From Duganella sp. Root336D2 (GTDB taxonomy: Bacteria; Pseudomonadota; Gammaproteobacteria; Burkholderiales; Burkholderiaceae_D), in contig NZ_LMDB01000022.1 of assembly GCF_001425005.1 (NCBI RefSeq), forward strand, positions 63,264 through 127,263: 64,000 bases of DNA, read 5' to 3'. The translations under genes and the position numbers were made by a program. Below are positions 16,908 through 24,631 of the stretch, piece after piece; position 1 is the first letter of the stretch; the number at the start of each line of letters is the position of its first letter. Below the pieces are notes generated by a model. It made no database searches and was not told where the DNA came from. It was given only the letters and a program-made list of their open reading frames with translations.

Positions 16908-17095
16908 ATGAATAATCTCTTGATGCTCTTCTTTGTAGCCTTCCTTTCAGCGAACGCGCTTGCCCAGAGCTCGGAGCCTCACAACTACAAGCCAGCCGCT
17001 GGTTATGTGCCGGACGCCGCAACTGCGGTGGCGTCGCAGTTGCAGAAATCTCCAGAGATGATGCCACCGTTCGTCGCATTAGCCATGGCAAGTAA
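16908..17095 (+). pseudogene. Cassette 4: NTF2-fold immunity-type secreted protein with internal deletion
   Basis: The ORF starts 3 bases after core site 3 with an export signal (MNNLLMLFFVAFLSANALAQ) and continues HNYKPAAGYVPDAATAVA, the N-terminal part of the Imm-NTF2 family of small exported proteins. The original frame then runs on to a stop at 17097-17099, but from 17027 another frame gives GGVAVAEISRDD and ends RRISHGK with a stop at 17093-17095, which is the family's C-terminal end. About 45 central codons are missing and the frame is shifted. The junction sits in GCGGTGGCG, a sequence expected at both deletion ends, so loss between short direct repeats is likely. The present 63-aa product would not be a complete domain. 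Confidence 0.62.
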
Positions 17096-17098
17096 ATA

Positions 17099-17151
17099 GT
17101 CCAACAATTCAGTCAGCAGGACGCGCGCCCCCTGATTGGCGTACGTTGGAA
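17099..17151 (+). repeat. attC-like recombination site 4 (53 bp)
   Basis: R'' is GTCCAAC (17099-17105), a perfect match to RYYYAAC and followed by AATTCAGTCAG as in many attC sites. R' is GTTGGAA (17145-17151), matching except for the last base. The central stem (CAGG with CCTG around a GC-rich loop) is weaker than in sites 1-3. Confidence 0.65.
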
Positions 17152-17189
17152 AAAGAAGCATGAATTCCTTGTCACCGCTGCACTAAATT

Positions 17190-17451
17190 ATGCTCTTCGC
17201 CATTTGCTATGCGTTTCTATTGTGCACGCATGCCTTATTGAATAAGCGCGACTTCAAACAAAGCCCTGAAAAGCGGGAGCGGTACAATGCACTTCCCCGT
17301 TACTACAAATTTTGTTGCTGGTTCGTCGTCATGCCGATGTTTGCGGGGGGGAATACTTATACCTTGGCTTTTCATGTTTTCGTTGGTGGGCTTCTTCCTT
17401 CTTGAGGCTGCATGCATTAGGTGGTACCGCCGTAGGGGGCTATTCGGATGA
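17190..17451 (+). pseudogene. Cassette 5: small membrane protein interrupted at a seven-G run
   Basis: The frame from the ATG at 17190 encodes a membrane helix (MLFAICYAFLLCTHALL), a basic loop (KRDFKQSPEKRERYNALPRY) and a second helix start (FCCWFVVMPMFAGG), then loses hydrophobic pattern and stops at 17405. Removing one G from the G7 run at 17345-17351 gives a much better continuation, ILIPWLFMFSLVGFFLLEAA then a basic tail, to a stop at 17449-17451. That protein would be 86 aa with three membrane segments. The run is either a real frameshift mutation, a phase-variable tract, or an assembly error. Function unknown; it lies after attC 4. A clear attC on its right is not seen. Confidence 0.55.
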
Positions 17452-17660
17452 GTGCATTCTTGTATGAGGGGCGGTCGAATACCGCTGGCCGCGCGCACGG
17501 AATTTGCCAAGAATGCGTTCGCCCTAGAGCCTACATGAAGCTTCTCGCGATTTTCAAATCCTGCAAAATTCTCACCGCCTGTGGCGCCAGCCCAGTTGAA
17601 TCATGGCACGTCTGATGTGCTATCGGCCAAAGTAGACCGTCATCGACTATTGAGGAACAT

Positions 17661-17837
17661 GTGCCTACATTGAATGACCGGGATATCCAGGCTGTGGTGG
17701 ATCTAGAGGCTGACCGGCTCCTCCGCTTGAATCCATGTGAACTGATGCAGATTCAATCTCACGACCTCGTTCGCGTCGTTGGCAATAGTGAGATCTGCGT
17801 TCATGTGAGTCCGTGTTACGTGCTGTCTGCCTTATAA
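17661..17837 (+). CDS. Small hypothetical protein (58 aa), GTG start
   Basis: Function not recognised. The start GTG at 17661 follows GAGG at 17652-17655 with five-base spacing. The product is soluble and acidic, beginning MPTLNDRDIQAVVDLEADRL and ending EICVHVSPCYVLSAL, with alternating strand-like segments. Codon use is mixed, like the other accessory genes of this stretch. The 200 bp upstream of it (17452-17660) hold no other convincing gene. It could be one more cassette gene, but no attC flanks it. Confidence 0.4.
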   Translation: MPTLNDRDIQAVVDLEADRLLRLNPCELMQIQSHDLVRVVGNSEICVHVSPCYVLSAL

Positions 17838-17977
17838 TTCAGCTTCTCGTGCGTCCAGGATAGAAGGGGCCGACAACCTGGAACGTTGTCTGGCCAAATT
17901 ATAGATAGTAGAGTTCACCCGTATGCTGAGAGCAATGTACCGCTTCGCATACGTCGAATAGCGAGGAATATATTCCT

Positions 17978-18484
17978 ATGTCAGCGGAAGTTTACTGGGT
18001 TCGTGATATCGAACCTCTAAGGCTAGCAATCATGCCTCGTCCTCGAGGTGGTGATTGGCTTGAAGATGAAATCGCAGGCTGGAAACGGTCAGGGGTCACC
18101 CATGTCGTCAGCCTGCTGCATCGATATGAAATCGAAGAACTGTCCATTTCAAATGAGGCGGCACTTTGCAAGGTTAGCGGGATCGAGTACAAGTCATTGC
18201 CGATTCAAGATCGAAGTACGCCCGCTTCTTCAGCGGACTTCTTCGCGCTGGTACACGAGTTGACTTCGCTGGTGCAAAACAATCACGGCGTTGCGGTGCA
18301 TTGTCGCGCTGGCATTGGTCGTTCCGGCCTCACTGCTGCTTGCGTACTACTGAAGCTTGGAATTCCCGCAGCGGAGGCATTTGCGATTCTGTCGCGAGCT
18401 CGCCGCCTGCCGGTCCCTGATACGCAGTCTCAGGTCGAGTGGTTTCATTCGGTCGCTGTCCCTCGGCTTCTGCAGCGAATCTAA
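17978..18484 (+). CDS. Dual-specificity / protein-tyrosine phosphatase family protein
   Basis: A 168-aa cytoplasmic phosphatase of the cysteine-dependent class. The active-site loop HCRAGIGRSG (108-117) gives the nucleophile Cys109 and Arg115, and the general acid is probably Asp78 in LPIQDRSTP. The N-terminal part, GWKRSGVTHVVSLLHRYEIE, matches the small DSP fold, which is complete. The start at 17978 is supported by GAGGAA at 17962-17967. The substrate could be a phosphoprotein, phospholipid or phosphosugar; nothing nearby decides. It lies at the right edge of the AT-richer accessory stretch, after a GACAAC/GTTGTC inverted repeat at 17872-17890. Confidence 0.82.
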   Translation: MSAEVYWVRDIEPLRLAIMPRPRGGDWLEDEIAGWKRSGVTHVVSLLHRYEIEELSISNEAALCKVSGIEYKSLPIQDRSTPASSADFFALVHELTSLVQNNHGVAVHCRAGIGRSGLTAACVLLKLGIPAAEAFAILSRARRLPVPDTQSQVEWFHSVAVPRLLQRI

Positions 18485-18530
18485 GCCAATGCGTAAGCGA
18501 ATCACCCTGATACGGGAGCCCGGCGGCAGA

Positions 18531-19310
18531 CTATGTCGGCGTTTGCGTCGGCCCTGCGCCAGGCAAATTCGGCTCGCCGAATATGCCTTTGTAGGCCGCG
18601 TACACCGAGCATTGAATGATCATTGCGATGACCATCAGGACTGACTGCTGCACTGCTGCGCCAAGTAGTGTTTCGCCGAACAGTATTATCACCATACTCG
18701 ACAACAGCATCACAATCACTACCCACGACAGGAAGTACAGCAGGAAGGGACGCAAGGCACGCCATACCCCGAAGAAGCTGAAGAAAAGTGCTTTGCCGAC
18801 GCCCATCTGCTGCCAGAAGATCAGCAGTGCCGCAAACAGCATGGCCATGCTGACTGGCAGGGAAACCAGGAAGACAACCAAAATGGCAAAGTTTACATTG
18901 CCATTGGCTGCCACCGCGCTGGCCTTCATCTTCTGCTCCACTAACTGGCGCATGGTATCGAGACCGACAATGCTCGCAAACACGAAGGTGAGCAAGATCA
19001 GCACAATCACAAACAGCGTGCCCAATCCAGCAAGGCGCGGAAAGACCGGTTTCTGGAAGATAGGGTGCAGCATTTCCGGCGTCAGTTTCTGCTGGCGGTC
19101 AGCTGCTGCGCAGGCTTGCACGAACACGGCTGTGAACACCGGAGCGAGAATCATCGGCAGCAACTGTCCCAGCAGGGGAATAATCCCCATTATCATCCCC
19201 GCCACCAGATAGGCCAGCATCAGCAGCATCAGCCCGCCGGGCTGCTTGCGGAAGATGGCGAAGCCTTCGCGGATCCAGGCGATGCCTGCGCTGGCGGGTA
19301 AATGACTCAT
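18531..19310 (-). CDS. BPSS1780-family integral membrane protein
   Basis: A 259-aa membrane protein with about six hydrophobic helices. The N-terminal WIREGFAIFRKQPGGLMLL is the hallmark of this betaproteobacterial family of unknown function, which is usually found beside thrB. Helices lie at about 25-60, 93-118, 140-175, 185-215 and 220-245. The start directly abuts the thrB stop codon (no gap), so the two genes are co-transcribed. A transport or envelope role is possible but unproven. Confidence 0.8.
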   Translation of the reverse strand: MSHLPASAGIAWIREGFAIFRKQPGGLMLLMLAYLVAGMIMGIIPLLGQLLPMILAPVFTAVFVQACAAADRQQKLTPEMLHPIFQKPVFPRLAGLGTLFVIVLILLTFVFASIVGLDTMRQLVEQKMKASAVAANGNVNFAILVVFLVSLPVSMAMLFAALLIFWQQMGVGKALFFSFFGVWRALRPFLLYFLSWVVIVMLLSSMVIILFGETLLGAAVQQSVLMVIAMIIQCSVYAAYKGIFGEPNLPGAGPTQTPT

Positions 19311-20267
19311 TTAATACAACTCCGGGGCCGGTACGGCAATGCGTGTGCGCAGGATGCGCTCAAAGTGGGTAGGGTCGTGCGGCGTCAGCATTTCGGCGGC
19401 GCGCGGCAAATAAAAATCGTACAGTCTCGATATCCAGAAGCGCAATGCTCCGGCGCGCAGCAGGGCAGGCCACAGCGAGTGCTCGGCGGCCGTGAATGGC
19501 CGCACGGCGTGGTAGGCGTCCAGCATGGCGCGCACGCGTGCTTCGTCGAGCGCGCCGGTGGCGAGGTCGATGCACCAGTCGTTGACGGTCACGGCGACAT
19601 CGAACAGCCAGCTATCGCAGCCTGCGAAGTAGAAGTCGAAGAAGCCGGTCAGGCGCTCGCCGTCGAACATCACGTTGTCGCGGAACAGGTCGGCGTGCAC
19701 CGGGCCGCGCTGCAGCGTGTGGTAGTCGGCGGAAGCATGCAGCGCTTCCTGGAATTTCATCTCGTCGTGCAGCAGGTGGGCTTGTTCCAGCGCCAGGTGC
19801 GGCAACACGGCGGCGGTAGCTTCGCGCCACCACGGCAGGCCGCGCAGGTTGGGCTGGTGCAGCGTGAAGTCCTGGCCGGCAAGGTGCATGCGCGCCAGCA
19901 TGGCGCCAACGGCGGCGCAGTGCACCGGCTGCGGCGCCATTTGCGGCTTGCCTTCGAGCTTGGAGACGATGGCGGCCGGCTTGCCGTGCAGCGGGACGCA
20001 GAGTTCTCCCTGGCCGTTGGGCACGGGCGCAGGCACCAGCACGCCGTGTTCGGCGAGGTGGCGCATCAGCTGCAGGTAGAACGGCAGCTGCTCGAACGTC
20101 AGGTTTTCAAAAATTGTGAGCACGAACTCGCCGCGCTCGGTAGTCAGGAAAAAATTGCTGTTCTCGATGCCGGACGCGATGCCTTTCAGCGCGACGGCTT
20201 TGCCAAGGGGGAATTGCTTGATCCAATGGCCGACATCTTCCAGTGAGACCGGGGTAAAAACTGCCAT
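19311..20267 (-). CDS. thrB: Homoserine kinase (ThrB, APH-fold type)
   Basis: It phosphorylates homoserine with ATP in threonine synthesis. This is the aminoglycoside-phosphotransferase-like form used by pseudomonads and betaproteobacteria, not the GHMP form. The catalytic loop is [12 protein letters not shown] (Brenner motif HxDxxxxN, about residues 200-211) and the metal-binding Asp is in [10 protein letters not shown]. The N-terminus [19 protein letters not shown] and [13 protein letters not shown] also fit. Length, 318 aa, is normal. It lies 36 bp after the DUF2782 gene and is followed with no gap by the BPSS1780 gene. Confidence 0.94.
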   Translation of the reverse strand: MAVFTPVSLEDVGHWIKQFPLGKAVALKGIASGIENSNFFLTTERGEFVLTIFENLTFEQLPFYLQLMRHLAEHGVLVPAPVPNGQGELCVPLHGKPAAIVSKLEGKPQMAPQPVHCAAVGAMLARMHLAGQDFTLHQPNLRGLPWWREATAAVLPHLALEQAHLLHDEMKFQEALHASADYHTLQRGPVHADLFRDNVMFDGERLTGFFDFYFAGCDSWLFDVAVTVNDWCIDLATGALDEARVRAMLDAYHAVRPFTAAEHSLWPALLRAGALRFWISRLYDFYLPRAAEMLTPHDPTHFERILRTRIAVPAPELY

Positions 20268-20303
20268 GAGAAACCAGGTTAAGTGTTCGTACGGGGCGCG
20301 CGC

Positions 20304-20720
20304 TTATTTAGTTGACGCGGCCGGCTGGGCTGGCGGTGGAGGCGGCGGGCCGTCCTCCTTGTCCGCTTCCTCGGCAGAGCGTTTCTTCTTCTTGGCGAGG
20401 AGGTCGAACTCCAGCACGGTCCACTGCGGGCCACGGTTGGCCGAGCCGGCTGCATCGCCGGGCAGTGCGCTGCCAGCCGGGGTATTCGGCTTGACGGTAT
20501 ACGTGCTTCCGCCGCTCTTGACCTTGGCTTCGGTCACGCGGCCACCTTCGCGCTTTTCCACAATCCTGGTTTGCGTGCTCGGCTTGGCCGAGACGGTTAC
20601 CGGATTGTCGACTTCCTCGATGCGTTCCAGTTGCTGCGGCTGGGGCGGGGCAGACTGCGCCACGGCGCCGGTGGCCAGCAGGACGAAGGGAAGGGCAAGC
20701 CAGGAAGTTTGGGCGCGCAT
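20304..20720 (-). CDS. DUF2782-family exported protein
   Basis: A 138-aa exported protein of unknown function. A signal peptide is seen at 1-21 (WLALPFVLLATGAVAQ), then the conserved segment IEEVDNPVTVSAKPS and VKSGGSTYTVKPN, and a basic/Pro-rich tail (LLAKKKKRS, then six prolines). DUF2782 genes in betaproteobacteria regularly sit between polA and thrB, as here. It is divergent from polA, sharing a 109-bp promoter region, and heads the DUF2782-thrB-BPSS1780 operon. Confidence 0.8.
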   Translation of the reverse strand: MRAQTSWLALPFVLLATGAVAQSAPPQPQQLERIEEVDNPVTVSAKPSTQTRIVEKREGGRVTEAKVKSGGSTYTVKPNTPAGSALPGDAAGSANRGPQWTVLEFDLLAKKKKRSAEEADKEDGPPPPPPAQPAASTK

Positions 20721-20829
20721 GATGGGATTTCGTTCAATTTATTGGTTTAACCATTGTATCAAATGCCCTCCTGTCCCGTTGTAAAACTCTGCGATAATGG
20801 AATATTGAGATTTACACCACTCTCCCGCT

Positions 20830-23583
20830 ATGCAAAAGACCCTGTTGCTGGTCGATGGTTCCAGCTACCTGTACCGTGCCTTCCACGCCCTGCCTGACCT
20901 GCGCAGCGCCGAAGGCCATCCCACCGGCGCCATGCACGGCATGGTCAATATGCTACGCCGCCTGCGCGCCGACTTCCCGGCTGCCTACATCGCTTGCGTG
21001 TTCGACGCCAAGGGCAAGACCTTCCGCGACGATATGTATCCCGACTATAAGGCGACCCGCGCGCCGATGCCGGATGACCTGCGCCTGCAGATCGAGCCGA
21101 TCCATGAGGCGGTGCGCGCCATGGGCTGGCCGATCCTGATGGTAGAAGGGGTGGAGGCCGACGACGTGATCGGCACGCTGTCGGTGCAGGCCGAACAGGC
21201 CGGCCTGGACGTGGTGATCTCCACCGGCGACAAGGACCTGGCGCAGCTGGTCACGCCGAAAGTCATGCTGATCAATACCATGACCAATGAAAAGCTGGAC
21301 GAGGCGGGCGTGCTGGCCAAATTTGGCGTGCCGCCGAACCGCATCATCGATTACCTGACCCTGATCGGCGATACCGTCGACAACGTGCCGGGCGTGGCCA
21401 AGTGCGGCCCGAAAACTGCACTGAAATGGCTGCAGGAATACGATAGCCTGGCTGGCATCATGGCAAACGCCGACAAGATCGGTGGCGTAGTGGGCGGCAA
21501 CCTGCGCTCGGCGCTGGAGTGGCTGCCGAAGGGCCGCGAGCTGATTACCGTGAAGACCGATTGCGACCTGTCGGCGCACATGATGTCGATTTCCGAATCG
21601 CTGGGCGCCAAGGATGAAGACCGCGAGCAGCTGGTTGCCTTCTTCACCAAGTACGGCTTCAAGACCCTGCTGCGCGAGCTGTCCGGCCTGACCCCGGCCG
21701 CTCCGGCGCCGGGCAGTGCGGCTGCCGCTGCGCCGGCACCGGGCGCCACGGCTGACCTGTTTGCCGCGCCGCCGGCCACCATCAGCTACGAGACCGTGCT
21801 GACCGAGGAACAACTGGCAGCGTGGATGGCGCGCATCGATGCCGCCGAGCTGACGGCGATCGATACCGAAACCACGTCGCTGGAGCCGATGCTGGCCGAG
21901 ATGGTGGGCATCTCGCTGTCCACCGAGCCGGGCATCGCTTGCTATATCCCGCTGGCGCACAGCTACCCGGACGCGCCGCAGCAGCTGCAGCGCGACTGGG
22001 TGCTGTCCAAGCTGAAGCCGTGGCTGGAAGACGGGACCAAGCCGAAGCTGGGCCAGAACCTGAAGTACGACGCGCACATCTTCGCCAACCATGGCGTGAC
22101 CCTGCGCGGCGTCGTGCACGACACCCTGCTGCAATCGTACGTATTCGAATCGCACCGCACCCACGACATGGACAGCCTGGCGCTGCGCCACCTGAACCAC
22201 AAGACCATCGCATACGAAGAAGTGTGCGGCAAGGGCGCCAGCCAGATCGGTTTCGACCAGGTTGAAATCGGCCGCGCCACTGACTACGCGGCGGAAGATG
22301 CCGACATCACGCTGCGCCTGCACCTGGCGATGCATGGCCAGGTCTCGGGCGACGAAGGCCTGACCCGCATCTACAACACGATCGAACTGCCGACCGCGGT
22401 CGTGCTGCAAAAGATCGAACGCAACGGCGTGCTGATCGACGCCGGCCTGCTGGCGACCCAGTCCAACGAACTGGGCGCGCGCATCCTGGAACTGGAACAG
22501 AAAGCCTATGAACTGGCAGGCCAGCCGTTCAACCTCGGCTCGCCGAAGCAGATCGGCGAGATCTTCTTCACCAAGCTGGAACTGCCGGTGGTGAAAAAGA
22601 CCCCGAGCGGCGCCCCTTCCACCGACGAGGAAGTGCTGCAAAAGCTGGCCGAAGACTATCCGCTGCCGAAAGTGCTGCTGGAATACCGCGGCATGGCCAA
22701 GCTCAAGTCGACTTACACCGACAAGCTGCCGAAGATGATCAACAGGGCCACCGGCCGCGTGCATACCAACTATGCGCAAGCGGTGGCGATCACGGGCCGC
22801 CTGGCGTCGAACGATCCGAACCTGCAGAACATCCCGGTGCGCACCGCCGAAGGCCGCCGCATCCGCGAAGCGTTCATCGCTCCGCCGGGCGCCCACATCG
22901 TGTCGGCCGACTACTCGCAGATCGAGCTGCGCATCATGGCGCATATCTCGGGTGACGAGGCGATGCTGCGCGCCTTCGCGGAAGGGGAGGACATCCACCG
23001 CGCTACCGCCGCCGAAATATTCGGCGTGGCGCCGGCCGACGTGCAGCCGGAGCAGCGCCGCTACGCAAAGGTAATCAATTTCGGCCTGATCTACGGCATG
23101 AGCGCCTTTGGCCTGGCAGCCAACCTGGGCATCGACCGCACTGCAGCACAGAACTATATCGACCGCTATTTCGCCCGCTTCTCCGGCGTCAAGCGCTATA
23201 TGGATGAAACCCGTGCCGAAGCCAAGGCGCAGGGCTTTGTGCAGACCGTGTTCGGCCGCCGCCTGTGGCTGCCGGAGATCAATTCGCCGAACGGCCCGCG
23301 CCGCCAGGGTGCCGAGCGCGCGGCGATCAATGCGCCGATGCAGGGTACGGCGGCCGACCTGATCAAGCTGGCCATGATCGCGGTGCAGGACTGGCTCGAG
23401 CGCGAAGGCCTGGCAAGCAAGATGATCATGCAGGTGCATGATGAACTGGTGCTGGAAGTGCCGGATGCCGAGCTGGCGCTGGTCAGGGACATGCTGCCGA
23501 AGCTGATGTCGGGTGTGGCGGAACTCAAGGTGCCGCTGGTGGCGGAAGTCGGAGTTGGCTGCAATTGGGAAGAGGCTCACTAA
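20830..23583 (+). CDS. polA: DNA polymerase I
   Basis: A 917-aa three-domain polymerase for gap filling and Okazaki-fragment processing. The 5'-3' exonuclease domain (1-290) begins LLLVDGSSYLYRAFHALP. The 3'-5' proofreading domain (about 320-510) keeps the metal-binding Asp and Glu in AIDTETTSL, so it should be active. Polymerase motifs are A VSADYSQIELRIMAHIS (about 696), B RRYAKVINFGLIYGMSAFG and C MQVHDELVLEVP (about 870). An Ala/Pro linker lies near 290-315. It is divergent from the DUF2782 gene. Confidence 0.97.
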   Translation: MQKTLLLVDGSSYLYRAFHALPDLRSAEGHPTGAMHGMVNMLRRLRADFPAAYIACVFDAKGKTFRDDMYPDYKATRAPMPDDLRLQIEPIHEAVRAMGWPILMVEGVEADDVIGTLSVQAEQAGLDVVISTGDKDLAQLVTPKVMLINTMTNEKLDEAGVLAKFGVPPNRIIDYLTLIGDTVDNVPGVAKCGPKTALKWLQEYDSLAGIMANADKIGGVVGGNLRSALEWLPKGRELITVKTDCDLSAHMMSISESLGAKDEDREQLVAFFTKYGFKTLLRELSGLTPAAPAPGSAAAAAPAPGATADLFAAPPATISYETVLTEEQLAAWMARIDAAELTAIDTETTSLEPMLAEMVGISLSTEPGIACYIPLAHSYPDAPQQLQRDWVLSKLKPWLEDGTKPKLGQNLKYDAHIFANHGVTLRGVVHDTLLQSYVFESHRTHDMDSLALRHLNHKTIAYEEVCGKGASQIGFDQVEIGRATDYAAEDADITLRLHLAMHGQVSGDEGLTRIYNTIELPTAVVLQKIERNGVLIDAGLLATQSNELGARILELEQKAYELAGQPFNLGSPKQIGEIFFTKLELPVVKKTPSGAPSTDEEVLQKLAEDYPLPKVLLEYRGMAKLKSTYTDKLPKMINRATGRVHTNYAQAVAITGRLASNDPNLQNIPVRTAEGRRIREAFIAPPGAHIVSADYSQIELRIMAHISGDEAMLRAFAEGEDIHRATAAEIFGVAPADVQPEQRRYAKVINFGLIYGMSAFGLAANLGIDRTAAQNYIDRYFARFSGVKRYMDETRAEAKAQGFVQTVFGRRLWLPEINSPNGPRRQGAERAAINAPMQGTAADLIKLAMIAVQDWLEREGLASKMIMQVHDELVLEVPDAELALVRDMLPKLMSGVAELKVPLVAEVGVGCNWEEAH

Positions 23584-23598
23584 AGATGCCTGCTGATC

Positions 23599-23673
23599 GC
23601 CAAAATTTGTCAGCACTGACAAATTTTGGCAGCCGAGCTCGACAAACCTTGTCAACTTACTTGAAATGACAAC
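23599..23673. promoter_or_regulatory. Perfect 15-bp inverted repeat and further GACAA/TTGTC boxes between polA and the ZIP gene
   Basis: GCCAAAATTTGTCAG (23599-23613) and its exact complement (23616-23630) are separated by two bases. Ten bases later GACAAACCTTGTC (23641-23653) is a second inverted repeat with the same half-site, and TGACAAC (23667-23673) is a third half-site. Repeated half-sites without a T-run argue for a regulator-binding region more than for a polA terminator, though the long stem could do both. The ZIP gene starts about 120 bp later. Confidence 0.5.
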
Positions 23674-23791
23674 AATAAAAAAATTGCAAGTGAGCGGCAC
23701 CGTCTCTGTCGAGCTGGCTTCGCAAGGGCTTGAGTTAGCGAAAAATGCTGCAGGGCGGTAAAATGCCCGGTTTGCACGCGAAGGAAGCACC

Positions 23792-24577
23792 ATCGACCCC
23801 GTCCTGACCTCCATCCTGCTGGCCACCACGATCGCCGGCGTTGCCAGTATTACGGCAGCGGCGGTGTTTTCGTTCGCCCTGCTGTCGAAGGTGGTGGAGA
23901 AGATGGTCAGCCTGTCGGTCGGCATCATGCTGTCCACTTCGCTGCTGCACGCGCTGCCGGAAGCGTTCGAGTCCGGCACCGACCCGCGCCACCTGTTCGG
24001 CGCGCTGCTGGCCGGCCTGCTGGCCTTCTTCCTGCTTGAAAAATTGGCAATCTTGCGCCACTCGCACCACCACGAGCACGACGGCCACCATCACCACCAT
24101 GGCCACGACAAGGCCGAAGCGGGCCGTGCCGGCTGGATGATCCTGGTGGGCGACGGCATGCACAATTTCACCGACGGCATCCTGATTGCGGCGGCTTTCC
24201 TGGCCAACCCTCAGCTGGGCATCGTGACCGGCGTCGCCATCATTGCCCATGAGATCCCGCAGGAAATCGGCGATTTCATCGTACTGCTGAATGCCGGCTT
24301 CTCGCGCACGCGCGCCTATGTCTACAACCTGCTGTGCAGCCTGCTGTCCGTGGCTGGCGGCGTGCTCGGCTATTACACGCTGGACAAGGCCACCAACCTG
24401 ATTCCTTTCGTGCTGGTGTTTGCCTCTTCCGGCTTCATCTACATTGCCGTCAGCGACCTGATGCCACAAATGCAACGCCGCGCCACCATGCGCGAGACCA
24501 TCCCGCAAGTTTTCTTAATTGCACTTGGTGTTGTAATTGTGCTATTCCTCACTTCCAGTGCGCACGATACGCATTGA
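23792..24577 (+). CDS. ZIP-family divalent metal transporter
   Basis: A 261-aa inner-membrane carrier for zinc or related metals. It has about eight helices, a His-rich cytoplasmic loop (HSHHHEHDGHHHHHGHDKAE) and the metal-pathway motifs HNFTDGILIAAAF (helix 4) and IAHEIPQEIGDF (helix 5), so it should be functional. The first membrane helix (SILLATTIAGVASITAAAVF) is encoded upstream of the first standard start codon (GTG at 23864). The only well-placed start is ATC at 23792, seven bases after AAGGA (23781-23785), giving a product beginning (M)DPVLTS. Either AUC is used as a rare start or an ATG has been mutated or misread. Confidence 0.85.
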   Translation: MDPVLTSILLATTIAGVASITAAAVFSFALLSKVVEKMVSLSVGIMLSTSLLHALPEAFESGTDPRHLFGALLAGLLAFFLLEKLAILRHSHHHEHDGHHHHHGHDKAEAGRAGWMILVGDGMHNFTDGILIAAAFLANPQLGIVTGVAIIAHEIPQEIGDFIVLLNAGFSRTRAYVYNLLCSLLSVAGGVLGYYTLDKATNLIPFVLVFASSGFIYIAVSDLMPQMQRRATMRETIPQVFLIALGVVIVLFLTSSAHDTH

Positions 24578-24631
24578 ACTATTACGCATTGGCATCATTT
24601 TTGCTACGCTAAGGGGATAGGAGATTGCCCC

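Noticed and set aside
17468..17520. GTCGAAT...GTTCGCC considered as attC 5
   Set aside because: Both cores deviate from the consensus and the inner part lacks a matched stem, so I do not call it.
17872..17890. GACAAC/GTTGTC inverted repeat considered as a further attC
   Set aside because: Only 19 bp long with a 7-base centre; there is no room for the L boxes. It is a simple hairpin or operator.
18301..18360. Phosphatase gene considered as the last cassette
   Set aside because: No attC follows or precedes it closely; it may simply be the first normal gene after the array.
20953..23979. A 1008-codon open frame antisense to polA
   Set aside because: It is a composition shadow: GC-rich codon bias keeps the complementary frame open. 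The plus strand has all polymerase motifs and the antisense product has no recognisable domain.
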